Shown piece by piece: positions 8,142 through 15,819 of a stretch of DNA of 64,000 nucleotides; position 1 is the first letter of the stretch, and each line of letters begins with the position of its first letter. Location of the stretch: NCBI GenBank assembly GCA_964567995.1, contig CAZMOB010000002.1, positions 186,001-250,000 on the forward strand, given 5' to 3'. The notes beneath the pieces are model-generated. The model searched no databases. It worked only from the letters and a program-made list of their open reading frames with translations, and had not been told where the DNA came from. Source of the stretch: JAGOTP01 sp964567995 (GTDB lineage: Bacteria > Patescibacteriota > Patescibacteriia > 2-12-FULL-60-25). The position numbers and the translations under genes were made by a program.

Positions 8142-10047
8142 GTCAGCCTCTCGGAAACGGGTGCCTGCAAAGGCTCCCGAGCTGGAGTCGCCTGAGTCTG
8201 TTGAAGATCGTTTATCGAATATCTATCGGGATGACCAGGGTGATTTACCCGACTTCAATCAATTTGAACATCGACGGAGTTTTTGGTGGCTACGTACAAC
8301 GGTCTGGGTTGTACTCATCGCTTGTGTCGTGAGTGTCTGTGCTTGGGTTGGGTTCGTGCTGTGGCGTCCCTGGCGATTAGATGGGCCTCCCGCGATCGCG
8401 CTTCGCATCGAGGCACCAAAAGAGATTAGTCCAGGCAAGGAGGAGGAGATTAATATTTATTGGGAGAACAAAGAACTTCAGCCTGTGCGCGAGGCGGAGA
8501 TCCGTGTTTTTTTGCCAACCGATTTTGTGTTGCGTCAAGCGGTGCCTGTCCCGACGAGCGCTTCTTCCACGCTTTGGTCCTTAGGTCTCCTTCCACCTGC
8601 TCAAAAAGGGATTATTCAGCTGCGGGGTATTTTCTACGGATCCGCCGATCGAACGGCGTCCATTCAAGCTCTCGCTACCTATCGTCCAGACGCGTTGGAT
8701 CGCGAACGGCAGTTGGCAGAAACCCTGCAGATTGCCTATACCACCTCGACGATTGATGGGCTGCTGACCGCGCCTGAGCGCATGTTGCCAGGAGATCAAG
8801 TCGTTTTACGCTATCAAGTAACGAATCGTTCCGATCAAGCGCTCGGTCCTCTCGTTGCTCGTTTTGTCTTGCCGGATGGATTTGTGGTGTCCGCCTCTTC
8901 TTCACCAGGACTGAGCCAGGACGGAGAAAAATTAACGTTTCCGATCGCTCGACTTCCCGCTGGCTCCATGACGACCCTGCAAGTCACGGGGTCGATGCTC
9001 TCCGGCCATCCGGGCGATGCCTTGATCACGGCAGCGGTGGGTCGAGCGGATGTGCGGGGAACCTTTGTTTCACTTGAGCAATCAGAAGCGCGCTCAATTG
9101 TCTTGGCTGGCGATTTGCTCCTTCGGTTGATCGTGAATGGAGGGGTAACGGATACTCCTCTCGATGCTGGAACCCCTGTCCGGGTGACGCTTGCCTACGA
9201 AAATACGAGTGGGGAGATCTTGAAAAATCTGGCCCTCACTTTGTCCGCTGAATCATTTGTGAATAGCAAACGTCAAACTGGGACAGCTGGTTTGATTGAT
9301 TGGTCGCTTCTGGAAGATCTGCAACGAGCCGCTTCGAGTACTAAAGGTCAAACGCAAACGTTGAAACTCACAGCGGCCCAAGTTCCTAGTTTTGCCGCAC
9401 TACCACCTCAAGCAAAAGGTTCCTTTGACTGGATTCTCCCAGTTCGAAGCGCTCCGACCGGGACCAAAGAAGCCCTGATTCAGCTGTCTGCACTCGCCCA
9501 GATCGATCGGGTGGGGGAGACGGTTGGTGCGCGAACGGTTCGTGTAACCTCCTTAAACCTGCCCTATAAAACGGACGCGGATGTGAAGGTGGAGGCTCGC
9601 TATTCAACGGAAGAAGGTGCACCTATTGGATCCGGCCCTCTTCCGCCCCAGATCGGGAAGACAACCGGATATCGCATTGTGTGGCAGATCACTAAAAAGG
9701 TTCATGAACTAGGAACGGTCGTGATTCGCGCCAAACTCCCTTCAATTGCTGTCTGGACCAAATCGGTTCAGGTTGAACGCGGAACGTTGACCTACGACGA
9801 AGCGACACGAGAAGTCCGTTGGGCGATTCCGAATCTCGCGCTCGATGCAGTGAATACGACAGCATCCTTTGATGTCCAAGTAACCCCCGAACGAGCAGAT
9901 GGTGGGCGATTCGCTCCGCTCATGGGAGAAACGACTTTCGAAGCCCAAGATAAGCAAACAACCGTTCAAGTTCTACGCGTAAAACCGGCCCTCACGACGG
10001 ATCTTCCCGAAGATAGTCTTGCTCGTGGACGCGGAGTTGTGCGTTGA
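8107..10047 (+). CDS. Membrane-anchored protein with repeated beta-sandwich domains
   Basis: From the ATG at 8107 the product is 646 residues. I preferred it to 8068 because the 13 extra residues are encoded inside the DUF4012 gene and look like read-through. A polar Lys/Ser-rich cytoplasmic head (1-60) and a membrane segment (about 62-82) precede at least three immunoglobulin-like beta domains (about 95-640). These have repeated alternating patterns such as Val-Thr-Leu-Ala-Tyr-Glu-Asn and Arg-Tyr-Gln-Val-Thr-Asn, as in bacterial adhesion stalks. No catalytic motif is seen. The overlap with DUF4012 suggests a shared surface role. Confidence 0.7.
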   Translation: MTKPLSEKKPTKSASRKRVPAKAPELESPESVEDRLSNIYRDDQGDLPDFNQFEHRRSFWWLRTTVWVVLIACVVSVCAWVGFVLWRPWRLDGPPAIALRIEAPKEISPGKEEEINIYWENKELQPVREAEIRVFLPTDFVLRQAVPVPTSASSTLWSLGLLPPAQKGIIQLRGIFYGSADRTASIQALATYRPDALDRERQLAETLQIAYTTSTIDGLLTAPERMLPGDQVVLRYQVTNRSDQALGPLVARFVLPDGFVVSASSSPGLSQDGEKLTFPIARLPAGSMTTLQVTGSMLSGHPGDALITAAVGRADVRGTFVSLEQSEARSIVLAGDLLLRLIVNGGVTDTPLDAGTPVRVTLAYENTSGEILKNLALTLSAESFVNSKRQTGTAGLIDWSLLEDLQRAASSTKGQTQTLKLTAAQVPSFAALPPQAKGSFDWILPVRSAPTGTKEALIQLSALAQIDRVGETVGARTVRVTSLNLPYKTDADVKVEARYSTEEGAPIGSGPLPPQIGKTTGYRIVWQITKKVHELGTVVIRAKLPSIAVWTKSVQVERGTLTYDEATREVRWAIPNLALDAVNTTASFDVQVTPERADGGRFAPLMGETTFEAQDKQTTVQVLRVKPALTTDLPEDSLARGRGVVR

Positions 10048-10071
10048 TCACCATTGTGGATATCAGATCTG

Positions 10072-10080
10072 TGCTATAGT
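10072..10080 (+). promoter_or_regulatory. Extended -10 TGCTATAGT upstream of the baseplate-J-like gene
   Basis: TGC followed by TATAGT (10075-10080) gives an extended -10 element 24 bases before the ATG at 10105. No strong -35 is present. It suggests that this gene can be transcribed apart from the two preceding surface genes. Confidence 0.4.
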
Positions 10081-10104
10081 AGCGAATGTTCTTTCCCTTT
10101 TTGT

Positions 10105-11421
10105 ATGCCTATCCGCGGAAGCCGTCGCCCTAACGTTGTCCCCATCACCGCCCCTTCGTTTTCCACTCCTCCGCGTTCGTATCTCTATCGTAAAATTGCC
10201 TTCGGTTTCATCGGACTTACGATTCTGCTCGTCATCGCTATTCTTTGGCTATCGTCCGTGAAGGCGGAAGTAGTCGTCCACGTCAAAAAAGAACCGGTGG
10301 CGGTTGATACGGTCGTCGAGCTAGCAAAAACACCAAAGGCGGGTCAGCTCCTCGGGCGTGTCGCTCAAGGAACGTTTGAAAATCGCAAAGAATTTCCCAT
10401 CCGGGCTGCTGCAGCTGAGGGTGCGACCACGACGCCTGTTGCTTTGATTCCATCATCTACACCCGTCGTGGCGACAACTCCCACGACTCCAATCGTTCCA
10501 ACAAACGCCATTGCACGTGGAACGGTGAAAATCACCAATATCTACTCTCGTGCTCAACCCCTGGTCCGCACGACGCGTTTGCTGACGCCTGATAACAAAT
10601 TATTCCGTATCGACAAAGGGGTGACGGTTCCAGCAGGCGGTTCGGTCGAGGTCGCGGTGTATGCGGATAAGGCGGGTGCCGAGTTTGCTATTGGTCCGAC
10701 CAAGTTCACGATCCCAGGACTATTCGTTGATTTGCAGAAGTTCATCTACGCCGAATCGACAGTTCCCTTCAAACTCGAAGTCTCTACCGTCACAACGCCG
10801 GCTCCTCCAACAGCTCCACGAACGCAGTCAGCGACGACGTCTCGTGCGACGCGTCCTGGCGCCCTCACTCCGACGCAAGAGGAGCTTGATGCCGCCGAAC
10901 GCCAAGCCATCGACGAGACCTTAGAGCGGGCCAAACGTCAATTAGCCTCGGAAGTAACAGAATCTGCCTCACTAGAAGGAGTCTATTTCACAAAGGTTCG
11001 CAAAGAGATTCTACCCGGTTCAACCCCACAGTCTTTCATTGTCTACATTCAGGCAGATGTGACGGCGGTGTATTATCCAAAAGATGATATGCTCGTCTTG
11101 GTTCGCAGCAAGCTTCGCGAGAAAGTGCCTTCTGATCGTGAACTCATCCCATTCGATGGGAAATCCATTCGCTACCAGATCGAATCGGTCGACCCACGTT
11201 CCGAGACGGCCACCGTCCGCGTCCAGACCGATGCCACCGCTCGTTTAACCCCTTCGAGTGAAGCCCTGAAGAAAGACACGATGGTGGGCAAGTCAAAACA
11301 AGACTTGATCGATCAGCTGAAAAAGATCGATGGTGTTGAATCTGTTGACATCACGACCTCACCTGGTTGGCTCCGCAAAATCCCAAGCATGCAGGAACGG
11401 ATTGATCTGAAAGTTGAGTAG
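10105..11421 (+). CDS. Baseplate-J-like membrane-anchored protein
   Basis: The 438-residue product has a membrane segment at about 32-52 after a basic N-terminus. A Thr/Pro-rich linker surrounds about 115-140. A domain follows with the pattern Gly-Thr-Val-Lys-Ile-Thr-Asn, then Leu-Thr-Pro-Asp-Asn and Val-Pro-Ala-Gly-Gly, which CPR genomes usually carry annotated as baseplate J/gp47-like. A second linker (about 235-265) leads to a C-terminal domain with Lys-Ile-Asp-Gly-Val-Glu-Ser-Val-Asp. Despite the name there are no phage genes nearby. The annotation reflects a shared fold, and a cell-surface role is more likely. Start 10105 was chosen over 10054 because the upstream residues are not conserved-looking. 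Confidence 0.65.
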   Translation: MPIRGSRRPNVVPITAPSFSTPPRSYLYRKIAFGFIGLTILLVIAILWLSSVKAEVVVHVKKEPVAVDTVVELAKTPKAGQLLGRVAQGTFENRKEFPIRAAAAEGATTTPVALIPSSTPVVATTPTTPIVPTNAIARGTVKITNIYSRAQPLVRTTRLLTPDNKLFRIDKGVTVPAGGSVEVAVYADKAGAEFAIGPTKFTIPGLFVDLQKFIYAESTVPFKLEVSTVTTPAPPTAPRTQSATTSRATRPGALTPTQEELDAAERQAIDETLERAKRQLASEVTESASLEGVYFTKVRKEILPGSTPQSFIVYIQADVTAVYYPKDDMLVLVRSKLREKVPSDRELIPFDGKSIRYQIESVDPRSETATVRVQTDATARLTPSSEALKKDTMVGKSKQDLIDQLKKIDGVESVDITTSPGWLRKIPSMQERIDLKVE

Positions 11422-11432
11422 GAGTTGAACGA

Positions 11433-11471
11433 AAACAAACACCTCGCGCCATTGGTGCGAGGTGTTTGTTT
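11433..11471. terminator. Bidirectional terminator between convergent genes
   Basis: Arms 11433-11447 and 11457-11471 are 15-base perfect reverse complements around a 9-base loop, rich in A on one side and T on the other. It separates the surface gene cluster from rplA on the opposite strand. Confidence 0.8.
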
Positions 11472-11485
11472 GATCAGTCTTTTGT

Positions 11486-12190
11486 TTAGACGATCGAGTT
11501 TCCGTCGACTTTGACCCCTGGACCCATCGTCGAAGTGACGGTGATGGATTTGAGGAATACCCCTTTTGACGAGGCTGGTTTTGCTTTGCGGACCGCTTCG
11601 ATCAACATCGTGAGGTTCCCGAGCAGTGCGCTCGCTTCCATCGAGGCCTTTCCGATCGACTGGTGAATGTTCCCCGTCGTATCGTTTTTGAACGAGACCT
11701 TACCTTTCTTGATTTCTTCTACCATCTTTTTAACGTTTGTTCCCACCGTATCGGTCTTTGGGTTCGGCATGAGACCGGCTGGACCAAGAATCTTCGCGAG
11801 CTTGGCAAGCTTAGGCATCATATCTGGCGTTGCGACGGTGATGTCACAGTCGATTTTCCCGTTCTTGATGATCTCAGCGATCAATTCTTCGCCACCCACG
11901 ATGTCAGCTCCGGCATCTTTCGCTTCCTTTTCGCGGTCAGCTGCCACAAAAGCAACGACTTTCTTCGACTTTCCAATTGAGTGTGGAAATACGAATGTGG
12001 CACGCACCTGCTGATCACCCTTTTTCACATCGATTCCGAGGTTCAAGTGGACTTCAACGCTGGAATCAAATTTTGTGTTGGCCGTCTTTTTGACGAGCTC
12101 GAGCGCCTCTTGGGCGGGATAGAGCGTCTTCTGGTTCACGAGTTTGGCAAGTTCGGTGTAACGCTTGCCATGAGCGGCTTTGGTAGCCAT
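11486..12190 (-). CDS. rplA: Ribosomal protein uL1
   Basis: The 234-residue product has normal L1 length and motifs, with a well-conserved Gly-Pro-Ala-Gly-Leu-Met-Pro-Asn-Pro-Lys segment in domain II. It forms the L1 stalk of the large subunit that moves E-site tRNA. L1 is absent from some CPR lineages, so its presence narrows the affiliation. It is usually cotranscribed with rplK. Here it is separated from rplK by 242 bases holding a terminator and a consensus promoter, so it is expressed independently. A 5-bp hairpin (12211-12226) in its leader could be an autoregulatory site, which is speculative. Confidence 0.97.
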   Translation of the reverse strand: MATKAAHGKRYTELAKLVNQKTLYPAQEALELVKKTANTKFDSSVEVHLNLGIDVKKGDQQVRATFVFPHSIGKSKKVVAFVAADREKEAKDAGADIVGGEELIAEIIKNGKIDCDITVATPDMMPKLAKLAKILGPAGLMPNPKTDTVGTNVKKMVEEIKKGKVSFKNDTTGNIHQSIGKASMEASALLGNLTMLIEAVRKAKPASSKGVFLKSITVTSTMGPGVKVDGNSIV

Positions 12191-12253
12191 AGCTTAAGTG
12201 TGGTGCAAACCTCCGTGTGAGCGGAGTCCCACGATCAAGAATAATGTGCGAAA

Positions 12254-12282
12254 AGAATAGCTGTTTAAGCCAAAAATGTCAA
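12254..12282 (-). promoter_or_regulatory. rplA promoter, TTGACA-N17-TATTCT
   Basis: On the minus strand TTGACA (12282-12277) and TATTCT (12259-12254) are exactly 17 bases apart. This is one of the best sigma-70-type promoters in the window. A leader of about 55 bases precedes the rplA ATG at 12190. Confidence 0.75.
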
Positions 12283-12371
12283 AAATAGCCTACGGATCCT
12301 TCGTTTGAACGGATTGGCCCATAACGCTCTCGTTCTCCGGGGGCCACGTCTTTTCCAAAGAATTGTCAATG

Positions 12372-12411
12372 TATTCAAAACGACCGTGAGCGGGAAAGCT
12401 GCACGGTCGTT
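12372..12411 (-). terminator. Terminator after rplK
   Basis: A 10-bp stem (12402-12411 with 12379-12388) extended by an inner 3-bp AGC/GCT helix is followed on the minus strand by a T run (TTTTG). It lies just past the rplK stop at 12433 and should end the secE-nusG-rplK transcript. Confidence 0.75.
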
Positions 12412-12432
12412 ATGTGTTTGACACTGCTGGTC

Positions 12433-12855
12433 TTAGACCACGTCCACTCCCATGTTGCGGGCCGTTCCTTCGACTTGACGCATGGCCGATTCGATCGAGC
12501 TGCAGTTCAAGTCAGGCATTTTCTTTTCAGCGATTTCGCGTACCTGCGCTTTATTGATCTTTCCGACCTTTTCCGTGAGAGGCTTGGCTGATCCTTTTGG
12601 AATCTTGGCGGCCTTCTTGATGAGCTCCGAAACCGGAGGGGTCTTCAAGATGAAGGTATAGGTACGATCTTCGTAGAGGGTGATAATCGCTGGAACCACT
12701 TCGCCAAGACGATCTTGCGTCGCCGCATTGATCTTCTGACAGAATTCCGCAATGTTCATTCCGTGTTGACCGAGGGCCGGACCGAGCGGTGGAGCAGGGG
12801 TCGCCTTGCCACCCATGACTTGGACCTTGATCAGTGCTTTGACTTTCTTGGCCAT
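12433..12855 (-). CDS. rplK: Ribosomal protein uL11
   Basis: The 140-residue product has the canonical L11 pattern: Pro-Pro-Leu-Gly-Pro-Ala-Leu-Gly-Gln-His-Gly in the N-terminal domain, then the RNA-binding C-terminal domain that contacts the GTPase centre of 23S rRNA. It is third in the secE-nusG-rplK run, 53 bases downstream of nusG. The usual partner rplA is detached by a terminator, and rplJ/rplL are not nearby. Confidence 0.97.
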   Translation of the reverse strand: MAKKVKALIKVQVMGGKATPAPPLGPALGQHGMNIAEFCQKINAATQDRLGEVVPAIITLYEDRTYTFILKTPPVSELIKKAAKIPKGSAKPLTEKVGKINKAQVREIAEKKMPDLNCSSIESAMRQVEGTARNMGVDVV

Positions 12856-12908
12856 AATGAGAGAAATAATCCGTTATAAGCGCCTGGATGGGGCGAGAAG
12901 CGTGCCTA

Positions 12909-13457
12909 TTAAATCTTTTTTACCTGGGTGAAGTCAAGTTCGAGCGGGGTTTCGCGGCCGAACATGCTGACCAACACCTTCACTTTGCCACGAGCGCCGT
13001 CGATACCGATGACCTTGCCCTCGAAGCCTTTGAATGGTCCTTCGCCGATACGGACCGCCATTCCTTCCGCCAAATCGATCGAGATTTCCGGATCCTGCGT
13101 TGTGCCCATCCGTTTCATGATCGAAGCGACTTCGTCGTTCGCAAGCGGGCTTGGTGTCGTTCCCATGCCGATGAATTGCGTGACGTTCGGCGTGTTACGG
13201 ACGACGTACCAGGAATCATCCGTCACGATCATTTCTACCAGCACGTACCCAGGCAGAATCTTTTCCTCTACAACACGCCGCTTCCCGTTTTTGATTTTGA
13301 TCTTCTTTTCTTTTGGAACAACGACGGAGAAGATCTTTTCTTGCATCCCGAGCGCTTCAATGCGTTGCTTCAAGTTATTCATTACGTTTTCCTCGTAGCC
13401 GGAATAGGTGTTGATCGCGTACCAGCGTCGCCCGTACTCGGCAGTTTGCTTTGGCAT
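12909..13457 (-). CDS. nusG: Transcription termination/antitermination factor NusG
   Basis: The 182-residue product has an NGN domain (about 10-120, starting Arg-Arg-Trp-Tyr-Ala-Ile-Asn-Thr-Tyr-Ser-Gly) and a C-terminal KOW domain (about 130-180, with Gly-Pro-Phe-Lys-Gly-Phe-Glu-Gly). It binds RNA polymerase and links it to Rho or the ribosome. It lies 24 bases downstream of secE, the standard order. Confidence 0.96.
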   Translation of the reverse strand: MPKQTAEYGRRWYAINTYSGYEENVMNNLKQRIEALGMQEKIFSVVVPKEKKIKIKNGKRRVVEEKILPGYVLVEMIVTDDSWYVVRNTPNVTQFIGMGTTPSPLANDEVASIMKRMGTTQDPEISIDLAEGMAVRIGEGPFKGFEGKVIGIDGARGKVKVLVSMFGRETPLELDFTQVKKI

Positions 13458-13481
13458 AAAGGTGAGAGTAGGGAGGAGAGA

Positions 13482-13850
13482 CTAATTTCCTGAAGAAGTA
13501 CCTGTCGTAGGAGCGGTGTTTGGCGTGACTGGAACTTGTTCAACTTTGATATCAGCTGGAGCGCCAGTAGGAGTCGTGGCATCCACTTCGACCGGATTGA
13601 CCTCAACTTGGGTGGTCGAAGTAGTTGCGGGAGTGACTTGGTTTGATGTGGCGTTTTTGTTTGCGATGATGGCTTGAATTCCGGTATTGATCACGAAATC
13701 GAGTCCGCTGAAGAACAGCCCAAACACGAGCACTGTTCCGATCACAAGACCGGTATAACGGATGATATCTTGACGAGTCGGCCAAGTGACAGCCATGAGC
13801 TCATCTTTCGAAGCGCGGAAGTAGGTACGGGTACGGTCGATCAAGTTCAT
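13482..13850 (-). CDS. secE: Preprotein translocase subunit SecE with long C-terminal tail
   Basis: The first 60 residues are a normal small SecE: the amphipathic segment with Ala-Val-Thr-Trp-Pro-Thr-Arg, then one membrane helix (about 34-56). Single-helix SecE proteins usually end soon after that. This one continues about 60 residues (total 122) as a Thr/Pro/Val/Gly-rich disordered tail that should sit outside the membrane. The rest of the translocon, secY, is at 32.8 kb. Function of the tail is unknown. Confidence 0.93.
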   Translation of the reverse strand: MNLIDRTRTYFRASKDELMAVTWPTRQDIIRYTGLVIGTVLVFGLFFSGLDFVINTGIQAIIANKNATSNQVTPATTSTTQVEVNPVEVDATTPTGAPADIKVEQVPVTPNTAPTTGTSSGN

Positions 13851-13896
13851 AGAGGGGATAGATCTTTAAAAAGCCCTTTTGGGGCCGTTTGCCTGT

Positions 13897-13924
13897 AGTA
13901 TACAGGAAAAGTTGATTTTGGCAA
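13897..13924 (-). promoter_or_regulatory. secE operon promoter, TTGCCA-N16-TATACT
   Basis: On the minus strand TTGCCA (13924-13919) and TATACT (13902-13897) lie 16 bases apart, 47 bases before the secE ATG. The -35 region overlaps that of the divergent tRNA-Pro promoter. A weak GC-rich hairpin followed by five T lies in the leader. Confidence 0.6.
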
Positions 13925-13941
13925 TGGTTTTAGGCTATTCT
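13912..13941 (+). promoter_or_regulatory. Probable tRNA-Pro promoter, TTGATT-N18-TATTCT
   Basis: TTGATT (13912-13917) and TATTCT (13936-13941) lie 18 bases apart, 42 bases before the mature tRNA start. It runs back to back with the secE promoter. Confidence 0.45.
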
Positions 13942-13983
13942 CTGTGGGTATTTTGTTGGGAAAGAGGGCGAACGAACAGTTAG

Positions 13984-14057
13984 CGGGGTATAGCTCAGTT
14001 GGCCAGAGCGCTTGCATGGGGTGCAAGAGGCCGCAGGTTCAAGTCCTGTTACCCCGA
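13984..14057 (+). tRNA. tRNA-Pro (anticodon GGG)
   Basis: The acceptor stem CGGGGTA/TACCCCG is perfect. The anticodon arm CTTGC/GCAAG encloses a 7-base loop with GGG after U33, and the T-loop is TTCAAGT. Discriminator A is followed by an encoded CCA (14058-14060). A second proline tRNA (TGG) lies at 5.1 kb. Confidence 0.92.
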
Positions 14058-14080
14058 CCATCAAGGGTTTCCCTTGTCAG

Positions 14081-14128
14081 AAAAATCGCTGAACAGCCAA
14101 AGTGCTGGCTCAGCGATTTTTTATTTTT
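14081..14128 (+). terminator. Terminator after tRNA-Pro
   Basis: Arms 14081-14092 and 14110-14121 pair perfectly over 12 bases, with a further CAGC/GCTG inner stem, and are followed by a long T-rich run to 14128. Confidence 0.85.
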
Positions 14129-14148
14129 TACGTTATCCCCATGTTTTC

Positions 14149-14177
14149 TTGTGTTTTAGGTGGGGGCTTCGTATAAT
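14149..14177 (+). promoter_or_regulatory. HU gene promoter, TTGTGT-N17-TATAAT
   Basis: TTGTGT (14149-14154) and a perfect TATAAT (14172-14177) lie 17 bases apart. A leader of about 40 pyrimidine-rich bases without Shine-Dalgarno leads to the ATG at 14224. Confidence 0.75.
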
Positions 14178-14223
14178 TCCCTTGCATTTATTAACTCTTT
14201 CGCATTTTTCTCACGCACCTCCT

Positions 14224-14502
14224 ATGAAAATGACCAAGTCGCAGCTCATGAAGGAATTGTCGGCCAAGACGGATCTTCAAAAGAAAGACGTCGTTGCCTT
14301 CATGGAACAGTTGGTGAAGATCGCTTACACCCAGGTCAAAAAGAATGGAGAGTTCGTTCTTCCAGGGTTCGGTAAACTCGTGAAGCTTGATCGCAAGGCG
14401 CGTATGGGCCGCAACCCAGCCACGGGTGAATCCATCAAGATCCCAGCCAAGAAAGTCGTGAAGTTCCGCGTTGCGAAGGTCGCGAAAGAAGCCATCTTGT
14501 AA
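14224..14502 (+). CDS. HU-family nucleoid DNA-binding protein
   Basis: The 92-residue product matches the length of HU/IHF proteins. It shows the start Met-Thr-Lys-Ser-Gln-Leu, the central Phe-Val-Leu-Pro-Gly-Phe-Gly-Lys turn and the DNA-inserting arm Arg-Met-Gly-Arg-Asn-Pro-Ala-Thr-Gly-Glu. It bends and compacts DNA as a dimer. A second ATG two codons on is also possible. It is a single-gene unit with its own strong promoter and terminator, which suits an abundant protein. Confidence 0.93.
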   Translation: MKMTKSQLMKELSAKTDLQKKDVVAFMEQLVKIAYTQVKKNGEFVLPGFGKLVKLDRKARMGRNPATGESIKIPAKKVVKFRVAKVAKEAIL

Positions 14503-14517
14503 TAAAAGAGTGCAGCG

Positions 14518-14552
14518 CAAAAGAAGATGGGAAACCATCTTCTTTTGTATCT
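14518..14552 (+). terminator. Terminator after the HU gene, GAAA tetraloop
   Basis: A 13-bp perfect stem (14518-14530 with 14535-14547) closes a GNRA loop (GAAA) and ends in a T-rich arm. Confidence 0.85.
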
Positions 14553-14572
14553 CACGTTGTTTGCGAATGACA

Positions 14573-14581
14573 TGATATACT
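14573..14581 (+). promoter_or_regulatory. Extended -10 TGATATACT for the LOG gene
   Basis: TGA followed by TATACT (14576-14581) ends only 6 bases before the ATG at 14588, so transcription would start at the start codon. No good -35 is needed with the TG extension. Confidence 0.55.
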
Positions 14582-14587
14582 GTATGC

Positions 14588-15400
14588 ATGCCAAAGAAAC
14601 GTCCCGTCGCACCTTCTGCTCGTTCATCCTCCGTTCCTAAACCCTCATCGCCTGCCAATGTCGTTTTGGGTGGAAAGACCTGTGAGATTCGTGCTCCGAA
14701 AGAGCGCATCAAGCAATGGCTTGAACGTCCACATGCGCCGACAACGGCCTCTATCTTTGAAGGTATAGACGGCAGCATGAGTTGGCGGATCTTCCGTATT
14801 CTGTCTGAGTTCGTTGAAGGTTTTGATTTTTTGTCCAAGCAATCCAAAACCGTGACGTTCTTTGGGAGTGCGCGTTCTTCGTTTGCAAGTTATGGCTATC
14901 AGCAAGCAAAAAAATTAGGCTACTTGTTGGGAAAAGAGGGGTTTACCATTATCACTGGAGGTGCGCCGGGCGTAATGGAGGGGGGAAATTGGGGGGCGCA
15001 CGATGCCGGCGCGCCATCGCTCGGCCTGACGATCCAATTGCCACATGAAGAACGCAAGAACCAGTATGTGAACGGTAGCGTGGCTTTTCAGCATTTCTTC
15101 ACACGTAAAGTCATGCTCTCAGCTGCCGCTCAGGCTTATGTGTATTTCCCAGGTGGGTTTGGAACGCTTGATGAATTGTCTGAAATCATTACGCTCATTC
15201 AGACTGGCAAGATGGTCAATCGGGTACCGATCGTACTGGTTGGCGTGGAGTTTTGGACGCCGATGCTTGATTGGATGCGCAAGCAGATGTGGGATGAAAA
15301 TCTCTTTATTGATAAGCATGATATCGAGCTGATGCAGTTGGTAGATTCGGCAGAAGAGGCCTACGAGATCATCATGGAAGCAAAGAAAGACATGGCCTAG
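14588..15400 (+). CDS. LOG-family Rossmann-fold protein (TIGR00730-like)
   Basis: The 270-residue product has a basic disordered N-terminus (1-85). A nucleotide-binding domain follows with Phe-Gly-Ser-Ala-Arg, Gly-Gly-Ala-Pro-Gly-Val-Met-Glu and the LOG hallmark Pro-Gly-Gly-Phe-Gly-Thr-Leu-Asp-Glu near residue 195. Family members hydrolyse nucleoside 5'-monophosphates to free bases (cytokinin-type LOG or PpnN-like activity). Substrate here is unknown. The gene is monocistronic between two terminators. Confidence 0.88.
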   Translation: MPKKRPVAPSARSSSVPKPSSPANVVLGGKTCEIRAPKERIKQWLERPHAPTTASIFEGIDGSMSWRIFRILSEFVEGFDFLSKQSKTVTFFGSARSSFASYGYQQAKKLGYLLGKEGFTIITGGAPGVMEGGNWGAHDAGAPSLGLTIQLPHEERKNQYVNGSVAFQHFFTRKVMLSAAAQAYVYFPGGFGTLDELSEIITLIQTGKMVNRVPIVLVGVEFWTPMLDWMRKQMWDENLFIDKHDIELMQLVDSAEEAYEIIMEAKKDMA

Positions 15401-15461
15401 GTTTTGTCGGGAATCTCTCATCGCTACAATTCAGTGCCGACAATTTGTTCCCAAGAAAACG

Positions 15462-15490
15462 CAAACACCGGGCGCTGAGCCCGGTGTTTG
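15462..15490. terminator. Bidirectional terminator between LOG and rpmB
   Basis: Arms 15462-15473 and 15479-15490 are perfect 12-base complements with a 5-base loop. A T run follows on the + strand, and T-rich bases on the minus strand. Confidence 0.85.
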
Positions 15491-15513
15491 TCTATTTTTT
15501 GGAACGTAGTTTG

Positions 15514-15717
15514 TTACACCTTCACTTCAGCGCCATGCTGAGACGTGACGTATTTCTTGATGGTACGGAGCGTGCGAGCGGCGATGCGCATGCGCTTGCC
15601 ATTGATGCGGACAACCTGAAGGTTCACGTTCTGGCGACGCTTGGAAGCGATGTTCGAGTGACTGCGAGAGTTGCCGAAGACGGCGCTCTTTCCACTCAGC
15701 TGACAAATGCGGGACAT
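15514..15717 (-). CDS. rpmB: Ribosomal protein bL28
   Basis: From the ATG at 15717 the product is 67 residues: Met-Ser-Arg-Ile-Cys-Gln-Leu-Ser-Gly-Lys, then Gly-Asn-Ser-Arg-Ser-His-Ser and a basic C-terminal half, the standard L28 layout. The longer upstream frame is not L28-like and was trimmed. It assembles late into the large subunit near the E site. The gene is transcribed alone. Confidence 0.93.
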   Translation of the reverse strand: MSRICQLSGKSAVFGNSRSHSNIASKRRQNVNLQVVRINGKRMRIAARTLRTIKKYVTSQHGAEVKV

Positions 15718-15752
15718 AGAAGTAAGGCGATAGACGGCAAAATAATGGCCGT

Positions 15753-15781
15753 AGGATAGGGGAAGAGGCTCGATTTGGCAA
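15753..15781 (-). promoter_or_regulatory. rpmB promoter, TTGCCA-N17-TATCCT
   Basis: On the minus strand TTGCCA (15781-15776) and TATCCT (15758-15753) lie 17 bases apart, 35 bases before the rpmB ATG. Confidence 0.55.
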
Positions 15782-15819
15782 GCGTCGGTCCAAACGGCAT
15801 CATGGAGAGACACTTCCTT

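Noticed and set aside
10105..11421. Baseplate-J-like gene taken as a prophage marker
   Set aside because: There are no tail, capsid, integrase or lysis genes nearby. It has a membrane anchor and lies with surface genes.
13867..13885. Small GC hairpin with five T in the secE leader, considered an attenuator
   Set aside because: The stem has only 4-5 pairs, too weak to claim without conservation data.
14191..14847. Open frame antisense to the HU and LOG genes (218 codons)
   Set aside because: It crosses a clear terminator and promoter and overlaps two well-supported genes.
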